DNA of 64,000 nucleotides from positions 455,675 to 519,674 of the forward strand of contig CANLUS010000003.1 in NCBI GenBank assembly GCA_947494325.1. The letters run 5' to 3'. This DNA is from an uncultured Flavobacteriaceae bacterium (GTDB lineage Bacteria > Bacteroidota > Bacteroidia > Flavobacteriales > Flavobacteriaceae). Below the pieces are notes generated by a model. The model worked only from the letters and a program-made list of their open reading frames with translations, was not told the origin of the DNA and did not search any database. Positions 35,137 through 44,076 of this stretch are shown here, piece by piece. Each line of letters starts with the position of its first letter. The first letter of the stretch is position 1. A program made the position numbers and the translations under genes.

Positions 35137-36312
35137 TTATTCTTTAATCCTATTATATTTTTTGAGTATTTCAATGAGTAAATCGTGAGGTAAGGCATAA
35201 GCTTTGTTCCCATTAATACCTTCCATAGTTTCAGCTGCCACCATTGCATTGATGATTGCTTCTTCAACAGCCTGAACGGTTGCTTCAAAAACAGGCATTA
35301 GTTGGTCATTTGCCATTGATTCTACAGTTGTTGTTTCATCTCGATTAAAAGCACTTTCATTTGCAGTTGAGAAGGCTAAAAAAATATCTCCAGAACCATT
35401 ACTTCCTCGTCCACCTACAATTCCAACTCCTAAAGGGATTCTTTGTGCGATTCTTTTTAATTGATGGGGTAAAAGTGGAACATCCGTTGCTACAATTACT
35501 ATAATTGAACCATCTCCTTCTTGTCTCCTTGATTTTGGTGGTCCGTTGAATTCGTAGTTTAATGTGTCTTTTAATTCAACTCCAACTGGTACACCAGCAA
35601 TTGATAAGTTCCACTTTGCCCCAAAATTGGACTGAACAATTGCTCCAACAGTATAAGTTGAATCCTTTATTTTAAAAACTCTCGAAGAAGTTCCTGTTCC
35701 TCCTTTATATCCCAAGCACATCATTCCAGTTCCTCCACCAACATTTCCTTCTGCTATCTTTCCGCTTGATGAATTTTTTATTGCTTCTAAAACATGTTTT
35801 TCTTCTACGTGAAAACCATAAATGTCATTAAGGAAACCGTCATAAGTTTCTGCTACTACGGGATATGTATACCACCAATCTTCTCCACTATACCAATCTG
35901 TATCTACATACCATTTCAAAACTGCATCTCGAACAACTCCAACACTGTTGGTGTTTGTAATCATAATAGGTGTTTCCAAAAAACCTGATTCAGTTACCCA
36001 AGTTGTACCTGTCATTTCTCCATTTCCATTAAGACTATACCAATTGGCATAAACTGGACTAAACTTCTTGGATTTTCCTCTAGGAAATATTGCAGTAACT
36101 CCAGTTCTTACAGGTCCTTTACCTACAATGTTTTCTCCTTTTCCAGAAATAATTGTGCTGTACCCAACTTCTACACCTATAACATCCGTAATAGAATTAA
36201 ATTTGCCAGTTTTGCCAACAAATGGAACTCCTAAATCTCTTGCTCTTGGTTTTTGAGCATAGGATTGGAAACAAATTAGGGACAGTAAAAAAACGATAAA
36301 TATTTTTTTCAT
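35137..36312 (-). CDS. DmpA-type aminopeptidase (P1 family, autoprocessing)
   Basis: 391 residues with a signal peptide (MKKIFIVFLLSLICFQSYAQ). The P1-family (PF03576) blocks are complete: the start RARDLGVPFVGKTGKFNSIT, EGNVGGGTGMMC (188-199) with GYKGGTGTSSR, and the autocleavage/nucleophile site at Gly268-Ser269 (EGDGSIIVIVATD), then LLPHQLKRIAQRIPLG and NGSGDIFLAFSTAN. Family members are Ntn hydrolases that cleave N-terminal D- or L-amino acids or beta-peptides after self-processing into two chains. It should act in the periplasm. At 391 residues it is one of the longer cassette cargos. Confidence 0.93.
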   Translation of the reverse strand: MKKIFIVFLLSLICFQSYAQKPRARDLGVPFVGKTGKFNSITDVIGVEVGYSTIISGKGENIVGKGPVRTGVTAIFPRGKSKKFSPVYANWYSLNGNGEMTGTTWVTESGFLETPIMITNTNSVGVVRDAVLKWYVDTDWYSGEDWWYTYPVVAETYDGFLNDIYGFHVEEKHVLEAIKNSSSGKIAEGNVGGGTGMMCLGYKGGTGTSSRVFKIKDSTYTVGAIVQSNFGAKWNLSIAGVPVGVELKDTLNYEFNGPPKSRRQEGDGSIIVIVATDVPLLPHQLKRIAQRIPLGVGIVGGRGSNGSGDIFLAFSTANESAFNRDETTTVESMANDQLMPVFEATVQAVEEAIINAMVAAETMEGINGNKAYALPHDLLIEILKKYNRIKE

Positions 36313-36336
36313 ATTGGTTGATTTATAATGTGGTAC

Positions 36337-36457
36337 AACGGTTCGTGTATGGTTAGTTACGGAAAATCAGTTAGGATTTTCCGACGTATTGGCAAGTTAA
36401 TTAATTCGAGCGAATTCCTGCGAAGGAATTCCGCAGTAATTAATTATACACATTGTT
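36337..36457 (-). repeat. attC-like site, family B
   Basis: Complete site. It closes the 36477-36989 cassette: GTTAGCAAA with TTTGCTAAC (9 of 9). Confidence 0.87.
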
Positions 36458-36476
36458 AGCAAATCGTCTTTTTCCT

Positions 36477-36989
36477 TTAACTCATCCAACAAATATAAGT
36501 TCTGACGAGTTCCCAGTCAACTTTCTTTTTTCTATACAAATAATAACATCCGTTTGCATTTTCTCTACCAATCCAATATTCCTTATAAATTAAGACAAAA
36601 TTTCGGTCTTTGGAAAATAGAGGGATTGAGTAAATATATCTTTTTCTCCTTTTTTTAGATATTTTTCCATTTTCAAAATCCGATTTCCATTCAGTTTGAT
36701 TTATCGAGTTTTTTTGGTCGATTAAAAACCCTCTATCTGTTTTTGAAAATATCGTATCGAGTTTATTTTCTTTGGTAAATAAGAATTGTAATGAATTTGA
36801 AAAATTTCTCTGACTAAAGCGGTCAGTCCATTCCTCAATTTTATAATATATCTTATTTTTTTTCGAGTTTGTTTTTAATTCCCATTCGATAAATTCATTG
36901 ATTTGTTTATCAGAAATTATGGAACTAAAATTTTGAGATAGCACGAAACTACTCGAAAGTAAGAGTAGTATAAAAATGAGTCTGTCCAT
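36477..36989 (-). CDS. Hypothetical secreted protein
   Basis: 170 residues with a signal peptide (MDRLIFILLLLSSSFVLSQ). The mature part is basic and rich in Lys/Asn/Arg, with KISKKRRKRYIYSIPLF in the middle and the ending VRTYICWMS. No family recognised. Confidence 0.74.
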   Translation of the reverse strand: MDRLIFILLLLSSSFVLSQNFSSIISDKQINEFIEWELKTNSKKNKIYYKIEEWTDRFSQRNFSNSLQFLFTKENKLDTIFSKTDRGFLIDQKNSINQTEWKSDFENGKISKKRRKRYIYSIPLFSKDRNFVLIYKEYWIGRENANGCYYLYRKKKVDWELVRTYICWMS

Positions 36990-37008
36990 TTTTTTTAGAT
37001 GTTTGCTA

Positions 37009-37130
37009 ACGGTTGGGCTATGGTTTCGTTGCGGAATCGTCCGCTAGGACATTCCGAGAGAACCAAGCGTTCATTGCAAGATAAGAATTTCCGGCAGGAA
37101 ATTCCGCCGCAATGAATTATAGCCGTTGTT
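37009..37130 (-). repeat. attC-like site, family A
   Basis: Middle stem GTTGCGG/CCGCAAT. It closes the 37141-37494 cassette: GTTGTGTACA with TGTACACAAC (10 of 10). Confidence 0.88.
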
Positions 37131-37140
37131 GTGTACAGTT

Positions 37141-37494
37141 TTATTTGATTTTTAATAATTTCAATTTTCTGACAATAAATAGAGGAAGCGATTGAATTCT
37201 GTAAGTCAAAATCACTTTTGATTTCAAACTTGTTGGTTCTCCATATTCAAATTCCAAATCAAATTCAGACTCTAAATATTCAAAAATTCCGTCGTTACAT
37301 TTAATTTCTCCCTCAAACCAATTAGTCCAACCAAACATTATTTTTTTAAGCCCTTTTCTTAAAATCAAAAAATCGTCATCAATTCCTGCGTCAAATCCGT
37401 AATATTTTGCTGTCACAATCCATCCTCTTTTTCTCAATCCTGAGATTATTTCATTCCACTTTTCCGTTCTAATATTTATAGCGATTTTGCTCAA
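37141..37494 (-). CDS. Hypothetical protein, start uncertain (TTG)
   Basis: About 117 residues if it starts at the TTG at 37494; no ATG lies between this region and the att site, and the longer open frame only reads through att-site sequence. The body has KWNEIISGLRKRGWIVTAKY, a Asp-rich GFDAGIDDD and a basic tail SLPLFIVRKLKLLKIK. An ATT at 37521 or so could also be used. Family unknown. It may have lost its proper start. Confidence 0.6.
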   Translation of the reverse strand: MSKIAINIRTEKWNEIISGLRKRGWIVTAKYYGFDAGIDDDFLILRKGLKKIMFGWTNWFEGEIKCNDGIFEYLESEFDLEFEYGEPTSLKSKVILTYRIQSLPLFIVRKLKLLKIK

Positions 37495-37531
37495 AAAATT
37501 ATTTGTTTTATAAAGTTGAGAAATTGTACAC

Positions 37532-37655
37532 AACGGTTTGGCTATGGTTTCGTTGTGGAATTGTCCGCTAGGACCATTCCGCGAGAACCAAGCGATGGTA
37601 GAAAGGTAGGAATTTTCAGTGGAAAATTCCGCCACAATGAATTATAGCCGTTGTT
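37532..37655 (-). repeat. attC-like site, family A
   Basis: Complete site. It closes the 37667-38098 cassette: GTTGTAGCAC with GTGCTACAAC (10 of 10). Confidence 0.88.
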
Positions 37656-37666
37656 GTAGCACGTTT

Positions 37667-38098
37667 TTATTCTTTTTTTAAATATAACCCTATTAAATTA
37701 CTTGCTTTTGCTAATTCGTATGAGGATTCCGTACAAATTTTAGTTCCTTCAAACATTTTGCACCTTGTAATGTCCAAATAATTTACAGGAGTGAATTTAT
37801 CATCCGGTCCTGAAGGTTTTCTGTCCGTAATTTGCTCTATTCTAAATTTGTAATTTTTTCCAATTTTTAATTTAATTCCATTATAAAGTTTTCTTTGATT
37901 CCTGTGAGAAATTATTTTGAAGAAATCCTTGTCGTTCTTCACAAAAACAAAGTAATAATCAGTAATTGAGTCGATTTTTGAAATTGTGGCGTTCACATCA
38001 ATTCCAAGATCAAATTTCAGTCTGAGAGGTTCAGTTCCGATTTTTTTACTTTTACAAGAAACAGACAAAAGAGCAAGAATTATAAGGATTTTTTTCAT
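37667..38098 (-). CDS. Hypothetical lipoprotein
   Basis: 143 residues with a lipoprotein signal (LALLSVSCKSKK, Cys15). A beta-rich domain follows with KLKIGKNYKFRIEQITD and two Cys in DITRCKMFEGTKICTES. Family unknown. There are 112 bases between its start and the upstream site, room for a promoter. Confidence 0.76.
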   Translation of the reverse strand: MKKILIILALLSVSCKSKKIGTEPLRLKFDLGIDVNATISKIDSITDYYFVFVKNDKDFFKIISHRNQRKLYNGIKLKIGKNYKFRIEQITDRKPSGPDDKFTPVNYLDITRCKMFEGTKICTESSYELAKASNLIGLYLKKE

Positions 38099-38210
38099 TG
38101 CTTAACATTTTGTCAAATATTATTCAATTATTTTTTAAAACAAACATTAAATGAGGGAATTTGGGTTTTGGATGAGTAAAAGGGATTTTTAGAATTGTCA
38201 AATGTGCTAC

Positions 38211-38331
38211 AACGGTTTGTGTATGGTTAGTTACGGAAAATCAGTTAGGATTTTCCAACGTTAAGCTAAGTTAATTAATTCGTGTGAATTCCTGCGAAGG
38301 AATTCCGCAGTAATTAATTATACACGTTGTT
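38211..38331 (-). repeat. attC-like site, family B
   Basis: Complete site. It closes the rhomboid cassette at 38345: GTTACCAAC with GTTGGTAAC (9 of 9). Confidence 0.87.
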
Positions 38332-38344
38332 ACCAACTGTACTT

Positions 38345-39178
38345 TTATTTCGTAAGCTCTTTTAACCTTTCCTGATCTTTTTTTGATAAATTTTCATAAC
38401 CTTTCTTATTGATTTTGTCCAATATTTTATCAATTTCAGATTGCTTATTTATTTTGTTTGTGTTGTATTGATCTTCGATAGAGTGTAGTCCTTTAGATTT
38501 AGTAAAAGGATTTGAAACTATTAATAAGTGAGGCATTTTAATTAGAAGAAACAGAAAAACCAAAGACGGAACTAATATTAACGCAATCGGGAAAAGATTC
38601 GTCTCCAAAATTGAAGCGTTTAATAAGATTGCTATTATTAATCCAATTACCCCACCTCCCAAGTGAGCCTCATGTCCGATATTGTCTCGTTGTGATTTAA
38701 TACCATAAATTGAATATGCCACATAGGCAATTCCGAATAACCATCCTGGGATTTGAATAGGTAATAATATAAATCCTATTTCCATTCCTGGAAATAACAC
38801 TATCGATGCGAAAATCAATCCGCTAACTGCACCTGAAGCTCCAATTGCACTATAATCCGAATGATTTCGATGAACGTATAATGCAAACAAATTTCCGCCG
38901 ATTAAACTTCCAAAATAAATAAGTAGGAATGAAGGAATTCCAAATATCGCTTCTAAACTATCGCTAAAAAGATAGAGAGTAATCATGTTGAATAGAAAAT
39001 GGGTCCAATTAGCATGTAAGAACCCTGAAGTAATTAACCTTTTATAATCTTTATTGAATAATACTTCATCAACTTTAAAAGAGTATTGATCTAAGAAAGA
39101 AGAATCTTTCAACCCTTTATATGTCACAAGCCCATTTACAACTAATATTGACAGGGTGATTATTCCAATTTCTTCCAT
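38345..39178 (-). CDS. Rhomboid-family intramembrane serine protease
   Basis: 277 residues with six hydrophobic helices. The catalytic serine is in GASGAVSG (Ser115) and the catalytic histidine in GHEAHLGGG (His172); HANWTHFLFNM (55-65) is the conserved first-helix motif. The C-terminal tail DKINKKGYENLSKKDQERLK matches the small helical region found after many Bacteroidetes rhomboids. It would cleave membrane proteins within the bilayer; substrates are unknown. Confidence 0.93.
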   Translation of the reverse strand: MEEIGIITLSILVVNGLVTYKGLKDSSFLDQYSFKVDEVLFNKDYKRLITSGFLHANWTHFLFNMITLYLFSDSLEAIFGIPSFLLIYFGSLIGGNLFALYVHRNHSDYSAIGASGAVSGLIFASIVLFPGMEIGFILLPIQIPGWLFGIAYVAYSIYGIKSQRDNIGHEAHLGGGVIGLIIAILLNASILETNLFPIALILVPSLVFLFLLIKMPHLLIVSNPFTKSKGLHSIEDQYNTNKINKQSEIDKILDKINKKGYENLSKKDQERLKELTK

Positions 39179-39200
39179 TTAGTATTTTCGTATTGTTGGT

Positions 39201-39324
39201 AACGGTTGGGCTATGGTTTCGTTGCGGAATTGTCCGCGAGGACATTCCAAGATAACCTAGCCATCATTGCAAGATAAGAATTTCCGTTTAGGAAATTCCG
39301 CCGCAATGAATTATAGCCGTTGTT
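39201..39324 (-). repeat. attC-like site, family A
   Basis: Middle stem GTTGCGG/CCGCAAT. It closes the 39344-39943 cassette: GTTGTACGC with GCGTACAAC (9 of 9). Confidence 0.88.
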
Positions 39325-39343
39325 GTACGCTGGCATTGATTTT

Positions 39344-39943
39344 TTACCAATCGAGTTGCATAGCTTTCTCAGATCCAGGTTCTACCTTCAATTCCTGTCT
39401 GCAATATTGAATGGTACTAATTAATATTTGATTTATATCGGCGTACTTGTTAATTTTTTTTCCATTAAAAGTTGGGGTAACATCTAATTTTGATGTCAAT
39501 GAGTTATACGTTTTTTCAAGAAGGTCGGCATTTTTTATTTCATTCCGAACCACAACATATGTAATTCGTATAGCATCAAAAGGTCCATTATCTCCATAGA
39601 CTTCCTCTCCATTTAAGATTGGAAATAACCAAAGTTTTATAGGATCACCTTTTTCAGTATTATTCTTAATTCCGAAATAGTCATCTGTTTGCTCAAATCC
39701 TAAATCTTTAAGTTTTTCGAATTCACTGCTGTTGGGAGGGAAGTTTGGGTTTTTAAATCCAACGATTGTAAACAAATCTCCGAAAGTCGGTTTTTCAGAA
39801 TTGAATTGAAAATCAATACTTATTCCTTCAAATGCTAATGTTTCTAAGTCCTCGATTTTAATATCCGATTTTTTATTTTTCCTTTCGATATTCTGGCAAC
39901 TTACAAGACCTAAAATAAGGATGATAATGCTTAATTTTTTCAT
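39344..39943 (-). CDS. Hypothetical lipoprotein
   Basis: 199 residues with a lipoprotein signal (LILGLVSCQNIE, Cys16). The mature part contains FGDLFTIVGFKNPNFPPNSS and a Cys in IQYCRQEL; the ending EPGSEKAMQLDW is acidic. Family unknown. Confidence 0.75.
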   Translation of the reverse strand: MKKLSIIILILGLVSCQNIERKNKKSDIKIEDLETLAFEGISIDFQFNSEKPTFGDLFTIVGFKNPNFPPNSSEFEKLKDLGFEQTDDYFGIKNNTEKGDPIKLWLFPILNGEEVYGDNGPFDAIRITYVVVRNEIKNADLLEKTYNSLTSKLDVTPTFNGKKINKYADINQILISTIQYCRQELKVEPGSEKAMQLDW

Positions 39944-39959
39944 TTTTCAGCTTGCGTAC

Positions 39960-40082
39960 AACGGTCTCGGCTATGAGTAGTTGCGTGGTTTAGCACTCAA
40001 CTTTGCAAGTACACACCAAACTGAAAATCCGCGAGGATTTTCAGAAGTAGGCGAGAACAAGCAATTATTTATAGCCATTGTT
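39960..40082 (-). repeat. attC-like site, family C interior with GGCTAT outer stem
   Basis: Outer arms CGGCTATG/TTTATAGCC are family A-like, while the interior (TTGCGTGGTTTAGCAC..GAAAATCCgcgaGGATTTTC) is family C-like, so arms and core appear exchangeable. It closes the 40065-41234 cassette: GTTAGCAGTA with TACTGCTAAC (10 of 10). Confidence 0.84.
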
Positions 40083-41234
40083 AGCAGTAGTTTTTATATA
40101 TTCATTTACTAAACTATATGTCTCGTTTATTAGTTCGATGAATGATGATTCTGAATTCAAAAATATTGCAATAGTTAAAGGTTTATCTAATTCCCTCACG
40201 ACTACAGTTCTCGCTCCAATCCAACTTCCAGTATGAAATGCAAAATCTTTATTAGTAAACCATCCCATAGCATAGTTCAATTCACTATTCCCTAAAAATG
40301 GAAGCCTTTCCTCAAAAGGATTCGATTCAGGCCATTTTTTTGGAAGTGTTGAACTTGGTTTAAAAATTAAAGCGCCAATGTTTTTTGAAATCATATTATT
40401 ATTAAGCAGTGAGTTGTCATATGCTATGAAATCATTTATACTTGTGTAAACAGCTCCATCTCCCATCATTCCGTTCATATAATTACCATCTACTTTTTCC
40501 CAATTATTTAAACTGTCTTTTTCATAACAAAAAGCTCTTTCGTTAATTTCTGTTGGATTTGCTAGGCTATAGTAGTTGGTTTGTTTCATACCTGCTTTGT
40601 TAAAAATATTTTTCTTGGCATATTTAGAAAATTCCTCGCCAGATATTTTTTCTACCAATAGAGCTAAAACTATATATGCAGTATTTGAATATTCCCAGCC
40701 TTCTCCTGATTCGAATAATGGCTTTGGATTAGTGGCCAACCATTCTAGAATATCTTTATTCTCAACTATTCTATTTTTATCCCAATTTTCATCGAAATTT
40801 TCATAATAGTCAGCAATTCCTGATGTATGATTTATTAAATGTTGAACAGTAATATTTTCAAAAACAGGATAATCCCAAAACTTGGTTATAGAATCACTCA
40901 AGGAAAGCAAGCCCTCGTCCACAAGACTTAAAACACTTAGAGCAGTAAATTGCTTGCTCACTGAGCCCATTCTCATATTAGTATTAATGGTAATTGGCGT
41001 TTTAGTTTCTAAATCTCTTAAGCCATAACCTTTTCCAATAATCATTTTTTGGTCATAAGAAACTAGTACTGCAGCACCAGGTCCATTTATTCCGATTTTT
41101 GAATTAAAAAGTGAATCTAATTTTACTTCTAGTTCCTCTAAACTTGTTGCTTTAGTTTCCGCTTTTTTATCATTAGAATTCTTGCAGGAAATTAAAAGGA
41201 AGGCAAATGCTATTATTAAAAGGTAATTTTTCAT
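40065..41234 (-). CDS. Beta-lactamase-family (class C-like) serine hydrolase lipoprotein
   Basis: 389 residues with a lipoprotein signal (AFLLISCKNS, Cys17). The class C/penicillin-binding motifs are SxxK as SVSK (91-94) and YxN as YSN (182-184); a KTG-like triad appears replaced by FHTGS near residue 330. The family includes esterases, D-aminopeptidases and lactamases. The reading frame runs into the att site: the last residues NNGYK and the TAA stop are encoded there. Confidence 0.9.
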   Translation of the reverse strand: MKNYLLIIAFAFLLISCKNSNDKKAETKATSLEELEVKLDSLFNSKIGINGPGAAVLVSYDQKMIIGKGYGLRDLETKTPITINTNMRMGSVSKQFTALSVLSLVDEGLLSLSDSITKFWDYPVFENITVQHLINHTSGIADYYENFDENWDKNRIVENKDILEWLATNPKPLFESGEGWEYSNTAYIVLALLVEKISGEEFSKYAKKNIFNKAGMKQTNYYSLANPTEINERAFCYEKDSLNNWEKVDGNYMNGMMGDGAVYTSINDFIAYDNSLLNNNMISKNIGALIFKPSSTLPKKWPESNPFEERLPFLGNSELNYAMGWFTNKDFAFHTGSWIGARTVVVRELDKPLTIAIFLNSESSFIELINETYSLVNEYIKTTANNGYK

Positions 41235-41256
41235 TGAGTTGGTTTAAATTACTGCT

Positions 41257-41380
41257 AACGGTTGGGCTATGGTTTCGTTGTGGAATTGTCCGCTAGGACA
41301 TTCCGAGAGAACCAAGCCATCATTGCAAGATAAGAATTTCCGTTTAGGAAATTCCGCCGCAATGAATTATAGCCGTTGTT
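41257..41380 (-). repeat. attC-like site, family A
   Basis: Middle stem with G-T wobble (GTTGTGG/CCGCAAT). It closes the 41393-41983 cassette: GTTGTAGGTA with TACCTACAAC (10 of 10). Confidence 0.88.
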
Positions 41381-41392
41381 GTAGGTAGTTTT

Positions 41393-41983
41393 TTATAATC
41401 TAAGCCCTATTCCAAATTTTAGAATATTGATATTCGTATTGTAACTTAAATCAGGAACACCATCTTCGACTCCAATTTTCACAAAGTCGTACTGCCCTTG
41501 AATGAAAAACTTTTCTGATAAATCGTACGCAATTCCAACGTTGAAATTAAAACCACTCTCAGAATCGTCAAGGTCAGCGGGTAAATTTGCAGCTCTATTT
41601 TCAGCCCAATCTGCATTATAGATAACGATTGAATAACCTATTCCAATTTGAGGGTGAAACTTTTCCAATTTCGGAATAATGAATTCCGCAAAAATTCGAG
41701 GTTGTATCGGAAATATTTTAACGTCAAAAAGCTGATTTAAATCCGTAGCACCAGATTTTGTATTTTGAAAAAAACCAAAATTTATAGAAGCTCCAATAAT
41801 TACTATTTCATTTTCCGAAAATCGATATTTGGCACCAAAATCAAGCAGGCCATTATAATTCTGTCCTAAAAAGTTGTCGCCAATGGCAATCGGATAATTA
41901 GCTTCAATACTAAATTTTGAATCTTGCGAAAACGTTTTGATTGTAACAGTCAATAAAAATATCAATAATAATTTTTGTCTCAT
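41393..41983 (-). CDS. Outer-membrane beta-barrel protein
   Basis: 196 residues with a signal peptide (MRQKLLLIFLLTVTIKTFSQ). Alternating amphipathic strands run through the whole mature part (FSIEANYPIAIGDNFLGQ, KYRFSENEIVIIGASINFGFF, FNFNVGIAYDLSEKFFIQGQ) and it ends with FGIGLRL, a C-terminal aromatic/Leu strand as in 8-stranded outer-membrane barrels. Probably PorT/OmpX-like in fold; role unknown. Confidence 0.85.
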   Translation of the reverse strand: MRQKLLLIFLLTVTIKTFSQDSKFSIEANYPIAIGDNFLGQNYNGLLDFGAKYRFSENEIVIIGASINFGFFQNTKSGATDLNQLFDVKIFPIQPRIFAEFIIPKLEKFHPQIGIGYSIVIYNADWAENRAANLPADLDDSESGFNFNVGIAYDLSEKFFIQGQYDFVKIGVEDGVPDLSYNTNINILKFGIGLRL

Positions 41984-42005
41984 AGTTTTGTTTGAAATTA
42001 CCTAC

Positions 42006-42129
42006 AACGTGTTTGTGTATGATTTCGTTGCGTGTTTCAACAACTAATTTAGCAAATACAAACTGAATAGAAAATCCGCTAGGATTTTCGTAAGTAAGCC
42101 TGTACTAGCAATTAATTATACACGGTGTT
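42006..42129 (-). repeat. attC-like site, family C
   Basis: Starts AACGTGTTTGTGTATG and ends TATACACGGTGTT. It closes the 42141-43016 cassette: GTTGTAAGCC with GGCTTACAAC (10 of 10). Confidence 0.87.
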
Positions 42130-42140
42130 GTAAGCCGTTT

Positions 42141-43016
42141 TTAGTTCAGTTCTATTTTTTCAAAATTCTTTCTGCTCAACATTTCCTTAAATTCATTTCT
42201 GTTGAGACTTTTGTCGGTTCGATAATGCCAATGATAATAACCAAATTCAATGTTATAGTATTCTCTGGTTTGTTCAAATCCGATTTCAATTATTTTTCCG
42301 ATAAATTCGTTAAATACAGACTCATCTTTCGTATGTAATTGAATTTTTTTATGCTCGTCCAAAGTGAGATTTGTTTCCCCTTTTTTCGAATGAACCACAA
42401 TGTCAATAAATCCGTTTTGCAAAGTTGATTCATTATTTGACTTTAAGAATTCTATTATATTCTCTTTTGAGATTAAATCTTTTCCAGCGTGCAGTTCAGT
42501 TTGTTCATTTTCCCAATGGTCACGAATATAAATCCAAAATCCATCTGTATCAGGTAAAAAGTCAATTGCTTTAAAATACGTTTCTATAAGTCTGGAATTA
42601 TCTGCAACAAGTTCAAATTCAAATATTCCGTTGTCATTTTTGCCATAAGCAACAAAGCATTCTTTTATCAAATCCGTTTCGTATTGGTTTTCATCAGTTC
42701 CAAATGCAATTCCAGTTGGTGGCGTAAATTCCTTTTCTTCTTTTTTTAATTCGTAAGTATTGAAAGTCGAAAGCATAAAAATGTCCGAATTCATTTCTAT
42801 TGCGTTATCTGGTAATTCAAAACCTTCTAAATTATCTAATCTACAAGTTTCAATTAATTCTGGTTTTATTACACCTTCTTTTTCGGCTGTTTTCATTGCT
42901 TTTGCTAAACAATCTCCGCAATGTGTTCCGTAAGTATAAAAGTTTGAATAAACTCCTGTTTTATCGTCTAAAGTTCCTTGTAATAGGAAGTACCAAAATT
43001 CTCGGTTTTTACTCAT
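42141..43016 (-). CDS. Hypothetical cytoplasmic protein with CxxC
   Basis: 291 residues, acidic, no signal or membrane helix. The N-terminal part has YGTHCGDCLAKAMKTA (CGDC at 33-36), a possible metal or redox site. The C-terminal part GYYHWHYRTDKSLNRNEFKE is rich in aromatic residues and His. Family not recognised. Confidence 0.75.
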   Translation of the reverse strand: MSKNREFWYFLLQGTLDDKTGVYSNFYTYGTHCGDCLAKAMKTAEKEGVIKPELIETCRLDNLEGFELPDNAIEMNSDIFMLSTFNTYELKKEEKEFTPPTGIAFGTDENQYETDLIKECFVAYGKNDNGIFEFELVADNSRLIETYFKAIDFLPDTDGFWIYIRDHWENEQTELHAGKDLISKENIIEFLKSNNESTLQNGFIDIVVHSKKGETNLTLDEHKKIQLHTKDESVFNEFIGKIIEIGFEQTREYYNIEFGYYHWHYRTDKSLNRNEFKEMLSRKNFEKIELN

Positions 43017-43043
43017 TTATGTTGGTCTGTTCAAATGGCTTAC

Positions 43044-43166
43044 AACGGTTTGGCTATGGTTTCGTTGTGGAATGTCCGCAAGGGCCATTCCGCGAGAACA
43101 AAGCGATGATTTAAAGGTAGGGATTTTCCGTGGAAAATTCCGCCACAATGAATTATAGCCGTTGTT
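43044..43166 (-). repeat. attC-like site, family A
   Basis: Slightly shortened first hairpin (GGAATGTCCgcaaGGGCCATTCC). It closes the 43187-43855 cassette: GTTGTATACC with GGTATACAAC (10 of 10). Confidence 0.88.
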
Positions 43167-43186
43167 GTATACCGTTTTAATTTTCT

Positions 43187-43855
43187 TTAAGTATTTGCGA
43201 TTGAATAATAAACTACTTTTGAAGTAGGTTCTAGAAATATAATTATACTCCCATCACACCAGAAATTCATGTGTTGATGAATTTTTTCTTCATAGTCATC
43301 TTCGCTTTCAAAATTCTTTTGTTCAGATTTTAGATGATTATTACTGAAAATTTGAACAACAAATCTCATTTTTTTATTTGTCTTTGGGCATTTTGGTATA
43401 AGAACAGGTTCTGATTCGAAATTTGGTTGAGGCTTTCCTGTAATCGCAAAGATTTCATATTCATTGTCATCATTGATACCCATAAAATCTCTAATTGAAA
43501 ATTTTTTTTCTTCGTATATAATTTCTGAATCTATAGTTAATTCAGAATATGCAGAGGTAATGCTTTCGGAATTTTCGGGGTGAATTATTTTTGGGTTACT
43601 ATTGTCCGAATAATCTAGATAAAGTGCTTCAAAATCAGTTAAAATAGGGCAGATTAAGTTTAAGTCAAATGGTAGCCAATTGAATTTCGGGTCCATATTT
43701 GATATTTTACCGAGATATTGAAATCCTGCTAAAAAGTTATTCTCAGGAAATTTAAAACCTTTAGGCACCTTGCCTCCGAAATGATGAATTCCATTTTTAT
43801 CTTCGAAAAATTCAAGTTGATTTTTCTTTCCAAAAAGTGTTGTTAATATTTTCAT
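43187..43855 (-). CDS. DUF1963 (YwqG)-like protein
   Basis: 222 residues. The arrangement HHFGGKVPKGFKFP near 25-38, ending blocks IPKCPKTNKKMRFVVQIFSN and MNFWCDGSIIIFLEP, resembles YwqG/DUF1963 proteins, which have a similar 'gGxP..P.CP.Cg..m.fl.Qi' layout. Function unknown; cytoplasmic. Assignment is by pattern and should be treated as probable. Confidence 0.65.
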   Translation of the reverse strand: MKILTTLFGKKNQLEFFEDKNGIHHFGGKVPKGFKFPENNFLAGFQYLGKISNMDPKFNWLPFDLNLICPILTDFEALYLDYSDNSNPKIIHPENSESITSAYSELTIDSEIIYEEKKFSIRDFMGINDDNEYEIFAITGKPQPNFESEPVLIPKCPKTNKKMRFVVQIFSNNHLKSEQKNFESEDDYEEKIHQHMNFWCDGSIIIFLEPTSKVVYYSIANT

Positions 43856-43869
43856 TTCAAATGGTATAC

Positions 43870-44068
43870 AACGGTTAGGCTATGGTTCGTTGAGGCTAGG
43901 TGGTTTTGTGCGGTCTGCTGTGCCGACATCTAACCGCTAACCTGCTGAGGCACTTTGGATGCTAGCAATACCACCAGACCTCGAAATTCTTAGCCAAGTT
44001 ATTTTTAATAAATGTAATAAATATTTTTGAGCGGGTAGGAGCGTGAGCAATGAATTATAGCCGTTGTT
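43870..44068 (-). repeat. attC-like site, family D (199 bp)
   Basis: Outer stem GGCTAT/ATAGCC, with a long interior GGTGGTTTTGTGCGGTCTGC..GCCGACATCTAACCGC and CTAGCAATACCACC. Other D sites are at 54536 and 59694. It closes the 44077-44595 cassette: GTTGTAAAAC with GTTTTACAAC (10 of 10). Confidence 0.86.
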
Positions 44069-44076
44069 GTAAAACG

